Position numbers and translations under genes: made by a program
From: Bradyrhizobium macuxiense
GTDB taxonomy: Bacteria; Pseudomonadota; Alphaproteobacteria; Rhizobiales; Xanthobacteraceae
Direction: 5' to 3'
DNA: 64,000 nt
Assembly (NCBI RefSeq): GCF_007993935.1
Contig: NZ_VITY01000002.1
Span: 248,001-312,000, forward strand
Notes under the pieces: generated by a model
What the model saw: only the letters and a program-made list of their open reading frames with translations
What the model was told of the DNA's origin: nothing
The model's database searches: none
Shown here: piece by piece, positions 46,517-53,360 of the stretch
Layout: the number at the start of each line of letters is the position of its first letter
How positions within the stretch are numbered: position 1 is the first letter of the stretch

Positions 46517-47023
46517 ATGACGAGGAACGCAGCTGTCGCAGCGGTTGCACTGTTGGTCACGACCTCGTCTCTCGCCTTCGCGGCGGAGACATCCTCGACT
46601 GTCGGCGTGGCGCCACCCAGCGCAGCCGATCTCAAGAGCCTGACCGACATGCGTGTCGGCGTTGTCAAGGCCGCCCTGCAACTCACGCCCGATCAGGAGA
46701 AATACTGGCCGGCGATCGAAGATGCGATCCGCGCACGGGCGAAGAATCGGCAAGCTCGGTTGGAGCGGATCGCCGAGTTGCACGAGAACGGCCCGATGGA
46801 CGGCCTTCATGAAGGCAATCCGGTCGAACTCATGCAGCGCAGAGCGGACCGGCTCATTCAGCGCGGGACCGATCTCAAGAAACTTTCCGATGCCTGGGAA
46901 CCGCTCTACAAGACGTTGAGCGATGATCAGAAGAGACGCATGGCATTCGTGTCGTACGCCGTCATGCGCGGCGTGCGAAATGCGATCGAGCAGCAAGGCG
47001 GTCCGGAGGACGAGGACGAATAA
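46517..47023 (+). CDS. Spy/CpxP-family periplasmic protein (LTXXQ motif)
   Basis: The protein has 168 residues. A signal peptide ends at AFAAET. The mature part is all helical with an LTPDQEKYWPAIEDAIRAR segment, the LTXXQ family hallmark, and a second similar segment LSDDQKRRMAF. Such proteins act as periplasmic chaperones or metal/stress sensors. AGGAG precedes the ATG. It is divergent from the Ca2+/H+ antiporter and has its own FixK/FNR-type box. Confidence 0.88.
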   Translation: MTRNAAVAAVALLVTTSSLAFAAETSSTVGVAPPSAADLKSLTDMRVGVVKAALQLTPDQEKYWPAIEDAIRARAKNRQARLERIAELHENGPMDGLHEGNPVELMQRRADRLIQRGTDLKKLSDAWEPLYKTLSDDQKRRMAFVSYAVMRGVRNAIEQQGGPEDEDE

Positions 47024-47114
47024 GGGACGGACGGCTGCCGCCCGCGCGCAAAAGAAAGTCGCCGTCCCCTTGCGGGGACGGCGGAAGCCACTCACGCAGT
47101 ACTGGAACGATCAG

Positions 47115-47164
47115 AGCGTTTTCCAGCAAGGTGGACACCGGTCCGCGTGAGGAAAACGCGTCAA
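47115..47164. repeat. Palindromic repeat, GCGTTTT...AAAACGC family, inverted copy
   Basis: The arms AGCGTTTTCC and GGAAAACGCG enclose ACACCGGTCCGCG. It is the reverse orientation of the copy at 40599-40643. It separates the Spy-like gene from the converging His-rich gene. Confidence 0.78.
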
Positions 47165-47172
47165 ACAGGAAG

Positions 47173-47388
47173 CTAGTGTTTGCCGTGGTGCTCGGCGTGA
47201 TGCCGGCTCGCTTCGGTGTGGTGATGCTGGGCGTGGCTGGCGTGACCATGGGCGCTGTGGGCGTGATGCGCCGCCTTCTCGTGATTGCCCTCTTGGTGGT
47301 GCTTGGCGGCTTCGCGATGATGACGCGCCGCGTGCTCGTGATGCTCGGCTGCCTTGTGATGATGCTCAACGCCTGCGTGGTCGCTCAT
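47173..47388 (-). CDS. Histidine-rich small protein
   Basis: The protein has 71 residues from the ATG at 47388, with GGGAG seven bases before. About one residue in three is His, in the pattern HHxxAAxHH (VEHHHKAAEHHEHAARHH and on), with Lys, Glu and Ala filling an amphipathic helix. It is likely to bind Ni, Zn, Cu or Co. The opposite strand also reads openly as a Val/Met-rich frame, but only because CAC/CAT reverse to GTG/ATG. Similar proteins occur in other Proteobacteria as hypothetical proteins. Confidence 0.78.
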   Translation of the reverse strand: MSDHAGVEHHHKAAEHHEHAARHHREAAKHHQEGNHEKAAHHAHSAHGHASHAQHHHTEASRHHAEHHGKH

Positions 47389-47542
47389 GATGATCTCCCG
47401 GTGTGGCGAATGAAGTCTGCCATCCTTAAGCAGGAGCGCTGACATTATGCTGACGGCCGCAAGACAACGGTGTTGCGGCCGTTCATCTACGTTGCGCGGC
47501 ATCGTCGTGCTGCGGCGCGCATCGTCGCCGCAACATCGCCGG

Positions 47543-47950
47543 TCATTCCGTCGGCGGAAAGCGATCGAAGGCCGGCAGCTCGTGCGCCGTTTCCATCCAG
47601 TGCAGCCGCTCCGCAACCTGGATATGCATCGTGGCCGGCACCGCGCCGGGATCGTCATAGGTGCCGCTCTGAATGTCGATGAACCCGGGCAACATGTTGC
47701 CGTTGGTGTAGAAAAGCCCGCTGCCGCAATTCGCACAGAAATACCGCCGGCCATGCTCCGAGGATCGGTAGATCTTGGCCTCGCCCTTGGTCACCTTGAG
47801 GGCGTCCTCGGCGACCATCACCCAGCCGACCATCGGCGCGCCGGCATGCCGCCGGCAATCGGTGCAGTGACATAGCGTGTGGACGACCGGTTCCCCGCTC
47901 ACCTCGTAACGAATCTCGCCGCAGTGACAGCCGCCGGTGACGTTGCCCAT
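47543..47950 (-). CDS. GFA/CENP-V family zinc protein
   Basis: The protein has 135 residues from the ATG at 47950, with GGAGGAAAAC before. Zinc ligands of the GFA fold are seen: GGCHCGEIRYE, CHCTDCRRHAGAP and CANCGSGLFY. The family was named for glutathione-dependent formaldehyde activation, but many members have other or unknown roles. It is transcribed divergently from the metallophosphoesterase operon. Confidence 0.9.
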   Translation of the reverse strand: MGNVTGGCHCGEIRYEVSGEPVVHTLCHCTDCRRHAGAPMVGWVMVAEDALKVTKGEAKIYRSSEHGRRYFCANCGSGLFYTNGNMLPGFIDIQSGTYDDPGAVPATMHIQVAERLHWMETAHELPAFDRFPPTE

Positions 47951-48130
47951 GTTTTCCTCCGACCGATCAGTGGTTTGCCCGGTCGATAGCGTTGCAGGCC
48001 CGCCGCCTTCAATGGCGCATCTTGCCCTTGCGGCCACCTGTCGCGTGGTCCGCGCGGTCGCCGATCATGCGGTCGACTTCCCCGGTTCTCACGAAATCGT
48101 CATCCCTGCCCCCAACCCCCTCCAAAGCCG

Positions 48131-48140
48131 CGGGAATAAA
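48131..48140 (+). promoter_or_regulatory. Possible ECF-type -35 element of the metallophosphoesterase operon
   Basis: CGGGAATAAA lies 61 bases before the ATG at 48202. GGGAATAAA-like -35 elements occur in some ECF groups. If this is the promoter, the ECF factor in the same operon would control itself. The -10 element cannot be fixed, so this is only a candidate. Confidence 0.3.
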
Positions 48141-48201
48141 GCCCCGGCCGCTCCGATCATCTCCCCGGAAACCCAATCCCTGGGCCCACGGGAGACTTGT
48201 C

Positions 48202-49155
48202 ATGAGCGGACACGATCACAATCACCACGATGAGGAAAAAGGCGTCAGCCGACGCAAGGTGCTGGAATGCATGACCTGGGCCGGCACCGGCGTACTCTGG
48301 ACCGTCACCGGCGGCGTGCCGCATTCGCTCGGCATCGTCGGCTCGGCCGCCGCTGCCGAAGCCACCACCGGCATGACCTTCATGCAGATCAGCGACAGCC
48401 ATGTCGGCTTCGACAAGCCGGCCAACCCGAACGCCATCGGCACGCTGGAAGAGGCCATCAACAAGGTCAAGGCGATGCAGGTCAAGCCGTCCTTCATGAT
48501 CCACACCGGCGACATCACCCATCTGTCGAAGGCGTCCGAATTCGATGACGCCGATCGCATCATCTCGCAGGCCAAGCTCGACGTGCATTACGTGCCGGGC
48601 GAGCACGACTTCATCGACGAGGAGGTCAAGCTCTACAAGGAGCGTTACGGCAAGGGCACCAAGGGCCCGGGCTACTATTCCTTCGACGCCGGCGGCGTGC
48701 ATTTCGTCGGCCTCGTCAACGTCGTCGACCTCAAGGGCGGCGGTCTCGGCAATCTCGGCAACGAGCAGCTCGAATGGCTCGAGAACGACCTCAAGGGCCG
48801 CTCCAAGTCGACCCCGATCGTGCTGTTCGCCCACATCCCGCTGTGGACGGTCTATCCGCAATGGGGCTGGGGCACCGAGGACGGCGCCCGCGCGCTGGAA
48901 TACGTCAAGGGCTTCGGCTCGGTCACCGTGCTGAACGGCCACATCCACCAGGTGATGCAGAAGGTCGAGGGCAACGTCACCTTCCACACCGCGCGTTCGA
49001 CGGCCTTCCCGCAGCCGGCGCCGGGTGCCGCCCCCTCGCCCGGCCCGATGAAGGTCGAGGATGCCAAGCTGCGCAGCATGCTCGGCGTCGCCAGCATCAA
49101 CTTCAAGCAGAACAGCCAGCCGCTGGCGATCATCGACACGCCGCTGCAGGGCTGA
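48202..49155 (+). CDS. Tat-exported metallophosphoesterase
   Basis: The protein has 317 residues from the ATG at 48202. A His-rich start (GHDHNHHD) precedes a Tat motif SRRKVLE (RR at 17-18) and a cleavage zone near AAAAEA. Metallophosphoesterase signatures are ISDSHVG, HTGDITH, the variant PGEHDF (GEHD where GNHD/E is usual), FAHIPLW and LNGHIHQ. It should hydrolyse a phosphoester in the periplasm with a bimetal centre. It is first in an operon with a cupredoxin, an ECF sigma factor and an anti-sigma. Confidence 0.92.
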   Translation: MSGHDHNHHDEEKGVSRRKVLECMTWAGTGVLWTVTGGVPHSLGIVGSAAAAEATTGMTFMQISDSHVGFDKPANPNAIGTLEEAINKVKAMQVKPSFMIHTGDITHLSKASEFDDADRIISQAKLDVHYVPGEHDFIDEEVKLYKERYGKGTKGPGYYSFDAGGVHFVGLVNVVDLKGGGLGNLGNEQLEWLENDLKGRSKSTPIVLFAHIPLWTVYPQWGWGTEDGARALEYVKGFGSVTVLNGHIHQVMQKVEGNVTFHTARSTAFPQPAPGAAPSPGPMKVEDAKLRSMLGVASINFKQNSQPLAIIDTPLQG

Positions 49156-49179
49156 CGGACAAGGCTGAGGAAAGAGACG

Positions 49180-49503
49180 ATGAGTACGATCAATCGACGC
49201 GACTTCGGGATTGCCGTGGTCGCGGCCATGCTGCTGCCTGTCACGGCCGCCCGCGCCGAAGATACCGCGGTCCACATCGACAACTTCTCGTTCGCGCCGA
49301 ACCCGCTCGACGTGAAGGTCGGCACGACAGTGACCTGGACCAACCGCGACGACATCCCGCACACCGTGGTGTGCGCGGGAAAATTCCGCTCCAAGACCAT
49401 GGATACCGACGGCACCTTCTCGTTCACCTTCACGGAGCCCGGCGAATACAAGTATTTCTGCTCGCTGCATCCGCACATGACAGGCAGTATCAAGGTTGGG
49501 TAA
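49180..49503 (+). CDS. Tat-exported cupredoxin (plastocyanin/amicyanin-like)
   Basis: The protein has 107 residues. NRRDFGIAVVAAMLLPVTAARAED is an N-terminal Tat signal. The mature domain shows type 1 copper ligands: His in DIPHTVVC and the Cys-His-Met cluster FCSLHPHMTG. It starts 24 bases after the phosphoesterase stop. It should carry electrons or copper in the periplasm; its redox partner is not in the window. Confidence 0.92.
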   Translation: MSTINRRDFGIAVVAAMLLPVTAARAEDTAVHIDNFSFAPNPLDVKVGTTVTWTNRDDIPHTVVCAGKFRSKTMDTDGTFSFTFTEPGEYKYFCSLHPHMTGSIKVG

Positions 49504-49597
49504 CGTGACCAGCCATACAATCGCAGCCATGCCCGGCCGGTGGCCCTCAGCCCCCAGCCGGGCACAAGCCGTCTCTCGACAAGCCGGGCAGGACACG

Positions 49598-50155
49598 ATG
49601 GTTGTCAACGCGTCGCAAGACGATCCCGAAAAGGCACGGCGCTTCCGCGAAGCCGCGCTGCCCTACCTTGACGACGCCTACACCCTGGCGCGCTATTTGC
49701 TGCGCGATGCCGCCGACGCCGAGGACGCGGTGCAGGAATGCTATCTGCGCGCCTACAAGCATTTCGACAGCTACCGGGGACCTGCGATGAAGCCGTGGCT
49801 GTTCGCGATCCTGCGCAATGTCTGCCGCGCCGAATATGCCCGCCGCAAGACCGCCCCGACGGCGGTCGAGGAGCTGCCCGAAGGCGGCGAGCAGACCCCG
49901 ATGTGGAACGAAGCCCCGGAGACACCGGAAAAGCAGATGCTGCGCCGCTTCGACGGCGACACCGTGCGCAAGCTGGTCGCGGCGCTCGCCGAGCCGTTCC
50001 GCGAGACCTTTGTGCTCAGGGAAATCCAGAATCTTTCATACCGCGAGATCGCCGATGTCGCCGCCGTGCCGGTCGGCACCGTGATGTCCCGTCTCGCGCG
50101 CGCCCGCGCCATGCTGCGATCAGCCTGGCTCGCGGAACAGGAGCGAGCGAAATGA
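49598..50155 (+). CDS. ECF-type RNA polymerase sigma factor
   Basis: The protein has 185 residues from the ATG at 49598; starts further up to 49496 are possible in frame. Region 2 (YTLARYLLRDAADAEDAVQECYLRAYKHFDSYRG, MKPWLFAILRNVCRAEYARRK) and region 4 (EPFRETFVLREIQNLSYREIADVAAVPVGTVMSRLARAR) are complete. The anti-sigma gene overlaps its stop by four bases. It should respond to whatever displaces the zinc anti-sigma. Confidence 0.92.
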   Translation: MVVNASQDDPEKARRFREAALPYLDDAYTLARYLLRDAADAEDAVQECYLRAYKHFDSYRGPAMKPWLFAILRNVCRAEYARRKTAPTAVEELPEGGEQTPMWNEAPETPEKQMLRRFDGDTVRKLVAALAEPFRETFVLREIQNLSYREIADVAAVPVGTVMSRLARARAMLRSAWLAEQERAK

Positions 50156-50916
50156 CCTGCGAGGAAGCCGAAGTGCTGATCCACGCGCTGATCGACGGCG
50201 AACTCGACGCCGGCCATGCACGCGAAGTGGAAGCCCATATCGAGGGATGCGCGCATTGCGCCGCCCTGATGAAGGAATATCAGGAGATCCGCCAGGCGAT
50301 CGCCGAGAGCGACCTGCGCTACAAGGCGCCGCTCGAGCTGCGCCGCAAGATCGAGAAGGCCCTGCCACAGCCGCAGGCGGCGCCGAGCCGGCGCTCGGTA
50401 CTGCGCGGCTTCGCGATGGGCTCGGCGGTATCGGCGATGGCGGCAACGGGCCTCGTCGCGATCGTGCTGCGCAACGACGACGAGCAGCGCATCGAGAACG
50501 AGGTGGTGTCGGCGCATCTGCGCTCGCTGCAGGCCGGCCATCTGATCGACGTGGTCTCGACCGATCAGCATACGGTCAAGCCCTGGTTCAACGGCAAGCT
50601 CGATGTCTCGCCACCGGTGATCGACCTCACCGCGCAGGGCTTCACCCTGATCGGCGGCCGGCTCGACTACGTCAACGCCCGCGAGATCGGCGCCGTGGTC
50701 TACAAGCGGCGCCAGCACGTGATCAATCTGTTCGTGGCGCAGACGGCAAATACCGAACGCAAGACGGCGAAGGTCTCGACGTTGCAGGGCTTCAACATCC
50801 GGCGCTGGAGCGACCGCGGCCTGAATTACTGGGCGGTCAGCGATCTCGGCGCCGACGAGCTCAGCGAGTTCGGCGACAAGTTCGAGAGCGCGATGCGCGC
50901 GAACAAGGAAGGGTGA
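50152..50916 (+). CDS. Zinc-binding anti-sigma factor with a twin-arginine membrane segment
   Basis: The protein has 254 residues from the ATG at 50152. The N-terminal zf-HC2/ZAS domain has Cys3 and HIEGCAHC (His29, Cys33, Cys36). A linker leads to SRRSVLRGFAMG (RR at 80-81) and one membrane span (about 87-106). The periplasmic part of about 145 residues includes LQAGHLIDVVSTDQHTVKPWFNG and GFTLIGGRLDYVNAREIGAVVYKRR, which resemble the DUF of known anti-sigma periplasmic domains. The twin-arginine motif just before the span is unusual and could mean Tat insertion. Confidence 0.9.
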   Translation: MTCEEAEVLIHALIDGELDAGHAREVEAHIEGCAHCAALMKEYQEIRQAIAESDLRYKAPLELRRKIEKALPQPQAAPSRRSVLRGFAMGSAVSAMAATGLVAIVLRNDDEQRIENEVVSAHLRSLQAGHLIDVVSTDQHTVKPWFNGKLDVSPPVIDLTAQGFTLIGGRLDYVNAREIGAVVYKRRQHVINLFVAQTANTERKTAKVSTLQGFNIRRWSDRGLNYWAVSDLGADELSEFGDKFESAMRANKEG

Positions 50917-50940
50917 GTTTCGAACCCTTGCTCCACATCT

Positions 50941-51024
50941 GTCATTGCGAGGAGCGACAGCGACGAAGCAATCCATCCCTGCGCTTGCGGCGCCATGGAT
51001 TGCTTCGCTTCGCTCGCAATGACG
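50941..51024. repeat. Palindromic repeat, CGTCATTGCGAGG family
   Basis: Third copy of the family at 30544 and 32886, with arms GTCATTGCGAGG and CGCTCGCAATGACG. It lies just after the anti-sigma gene. Confidence 0.88.
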
Positions 51025-51038
51025 GATGAAACAATCTC

Positions 51039-51123
51039 GTAGCCCGGATGGAGCGAAGCGCAATCCGGGAAAGGTCTCGCAAGTATCGAGAACCCCGGAT
51101 TTCGCTGCGCTGCATCCGGGCTA
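51039..51123. repeat. Palindromic repeat, GTAGCCCGGATGGAGCGAAG family
   Basis: Second copy of the 4587-4670 element, only 14 bases past the previous repeat. It ends just before the hpnO stop. The two together form the barrier between the converging anti-sigma and hpnO genes. Confidence 0.85.
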
Positions 51124-51134
51124 TAGGTTCAGGC

Positions 51135-52526
51135 TTACGCCGACTTGCGCACCGCGTTGTCGACCAGCGTCTTGCCGAGCGACCAGATCGCGCCGGGCAC
51201 CTTGTGGCTGCCGGCGATCACCTCGTCGAACGACTTCTCGATCCAGCTGCAGTCTTCCTCGGTGATCATCAGCGGCGGCAGCAGCTTGATGGTGTGGAGA
51301 CCGTGGCCGGCGACCTGCGTGAGGATCTTGTGATCCTTGAACAGCGGCACCGTGATGAGCTGGCAGAACAGGCCCTTGTTTGCGGTCTCCAGCAGGTTCC
51401 ACGACGCCTTCAGCCGCAGCGATTTCGGCGGGCCGAACTCGACGCCGATCATCAGGCCCTTGCCGCGGACTTCCTTCATCAGTTCATAGCCCGGCACCAT
51501 GCGCGTCAGCGCGAGGCGGAGCTCGGCGCCGCGCTTGGCAGCATTCTCGACCAGCTTCTCGGCCTTGATGACATCGAGCGTCGCGATGCCGGCGGCCATC
51601 GCCAGATCGTTCTTGGCGAAGGTCGAGCCGTGCACGACCGCGCGGTCCATCTGGTTGAAGATCTTGTCGAAGATGTGCTTGCGCGTCAGCAGCGCGCCGA
51701 TCGGCACGTGACCGCCGGACAGCGCCTTCGCCAGCAGCACCATGTCGGGCTCGATGCCCCAATGCTCGATCGCGAGGAATTTTCCGGTGCGGCCGATGCC
51801 GGTCTGGATCTCATCGGCGATGAACAGCGTGCCGTATTTGCGGCATAGCGCCAGCGCGCCGGGCAGGAACTCGTCGGTGGGCATGTTGACGCCCTTGCCC
51901 TGGATCGGCTCGACGATGAACGCACCGACCTGCCGCGACGATAGCGCCTTCTCCAGCGCTTCGAGATCGTTGTAGGGGATCGGGGTGCAACCCGGCAGCA
52001 GCGGCTCGAAGCCGCTGCGGAAATTCGTATCATCGGTCAGCGACAGCGCGCCGTAGGACAGGCCGTGGAACGAATGCCCGCAATAGACGATGCCCGGCCG
52101 ACCGGTCGCGCCGCGCGCGAACTTGATCGCAGCTTCGACGGTTTCGGCGCCGGAATTGGCGAAAAACACCTTGTCCAGATATGGAACATGTTCCAGAAGG
52201 CGTTCCGCGAGCACGCCGGCGAGGGTCGAGACGTCGAGCTGCACGAGATTGGGCAGATCGGCGTCGAGCACGCTCTTCAGCGCCTTGCGAAGGTCCGGAT
52301 GATTGCGGCCAATCGCAAAAACGCCAAATCCGCTCAATAGATCGAGGTAACGAGCCCCCTGACGATCGAAGAGGTATTGGCCTTGCCCCTTCTGGAAGCC
52401 GACGTCATAGCCGATGGTCTTGAGGACGCGAACGAGCTGCTCGTTGAGGTGACGCGTGTGCATGGCACCGCGCTGCCCCTCGCGCTCCACAAAAATCTCG
52501 GAAACGTCTAAATTGGAACTTACCAT
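51135..52526 (-). CDS. hpnO: Hopanoid-associated class III aminotransferase HpnO
   Basis: The protein has 463 residues. PLP-enzyme motifs are FFANSGAETVEAAIKFARGATGRPGIVYCGHSFHG (split motif near 125-155), FIADEIQTGIGRTG, and the Schiff-base lysine in LLAKALSGGHVPIGALL. Its position beside hpnN and other hpn genes and its start MHTRHLNEQLVRVLKTIGYDVGF support HpnO, which converts a bacteriohopane aldehyde side chain to the amine (aminobacteriohopanetriol) in Rhodopseudomonas. An internal ATG (about residue 22) could be the true start. Confidence 0.88.
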   Translation of the reverse strand: MVSSNLDVSEIFVEREGQRGAMHTRHLNEQLVRVLKTIGYDVGFQKGQGQYLFDRQGARYLDLLSGFGVFAIGRNHPDLRKALKSVLDADLPNLVQLDVSTLAGVLAERLLEHVPYLDKVFFANSGAETVEAAIKFARGATGRPGIVYCGHSFHGLSYGALSLTDDTNFRSGFEPLLPGCTPIPYNDLEALEKALSSRQVGAFIVEPIQGKGVNMPTDEFLPGALALCRKYGTLFIADEIQTGIGRTGKFLAIEHWGIEPDMVLLAKALSGGHVPIGALLTRKHIFDKIFNQMDRAVVHGSTFAKNDLAMAAGIATLDVIKAEKLVENAAKRGAELRLALTRMVPGYELMKEVRGKGLMIGVEFGPPKSLRLKASWNLLETANKGLFCQLITVPLFKDHKILTQVAGHGLHTIKLLPPLMITEEDCSWIEKSFDEVIAGSHKVPGAIWSLGKTLVDNAVRKSA

Positions 52527-52628
52527 TCGTTACATACGTCGGTTGATGGCCATCTCGTCAACTTAAAACGCTCGCTAGCGGCGTTTTGACCCCCGCTCGG
52601 ATCGTCTAGTTAAGCACAGGTTTGGACC

Positions 52629-53285
52629 ATGTTGCACTGCCCAAGAACTTTCGCGCGTACAATAGCCTTTTCAGGTTTATTTTTGGCCACCGTATTATCA
52701 CCGGCACTTGCAGCGGATCCGACCGGCGACTGGAAGGTCGCAGACGGTGTCGCCACCATCCGCGTCGCCCAGTGTAATGGCAACATGTGGGGTGCGGTGT
52801 CCTGGGAAAAAACCCCCGGCGGAAAGGATAAGAACAATCCTGATCCTGCGAAGCAGAGCAGGCCTACGCTCGGCATGCCGATCCTGATCGACATGAAGAA
52901 GAAGGCCGGCGCCGACGCGTGGGAAGGCCAAGTCTACAACGCGAAGGACGGCCAGCTCTACAGCTCGACCATCAAGCCGGTCGGCACCGATCAGCTCGAG
53001 ATCCAGGGCTGCGTGCTCGGCTTCCTGTGCGGCGGCGAGACCTGGACCCGCGTCGGTCCGCCGATCCCGGTGAGCGCCGCCGGCAACCCGGCTGCTGCCG
53101 GCAGCCCGGCTGCGAAGGGCGCCGCTCCCAAATCGGCTGCGCCGCAGAAGACCACCGGCGCCGTGGCGCCTGCCACCAAGCCCGGTCAGAAGCAGGCAGC
53201 CGGTGCTCCGGGCGCCGCCAATGCGTCGGCGGACACCGTGGGCGATATCTGCCTGCTCCCGGACATCGCACGACCGACGCACTGA
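52629..53285 (+). CDS. Exported DUF2147 protein
   Basis: The protein has 218 residues. A signal peptide ends near PALAADP. The DUF2147 core reads PTGDWKVADGVATIRVAQCNGNMWGAVSWEK, WEGQVYNAKDGQLYSSTI and LEIQGCVLGFLCGGETWTRV, a lipocalin-like beta barrel. An Ala/Pro/Lys-rich tail of about 75 residues follows. It lies between hpnO and hpnN on the opposite strand. A role with hopanoids is only suggested by position. Confidence 0.85.
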   Translation: MLHCPRTFARTIAFSGLFLATVLSPALAADPTGDWKVADGVATIRVAQCNGNMWGAVSWEKTPGGKDKNNPDPAKQSRPTLGMPILIDMKKKAGADAWEGQVYNAKDGQLYSSTIKPVGTDQLEIQGCVLGFLCGGETWTRVGPPIPVSAAGNPAAAGSPAAKGAAPKSAAPQKTTGAVAPATKPGQKQAAGAPGAANASADTVGDICLLPDIARPTH

Positions 53286-53360
53286 TACCGACGCACCAGT
53301 CCGGCTCGGCGGCAAATCGCGGCTCGGCGGCGCCTGCCGCCAAGCCGGATCGCCAACGCG

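Noticed and set aside
47131..47442. A Val/Met-rich, hydrophobic open frame opposite the His-rich gene
   Set aside because: It is explained by CAC/CAT codons reversing to GTG/ATG; the His-rich strand has the better ribosome site and a known type of product.
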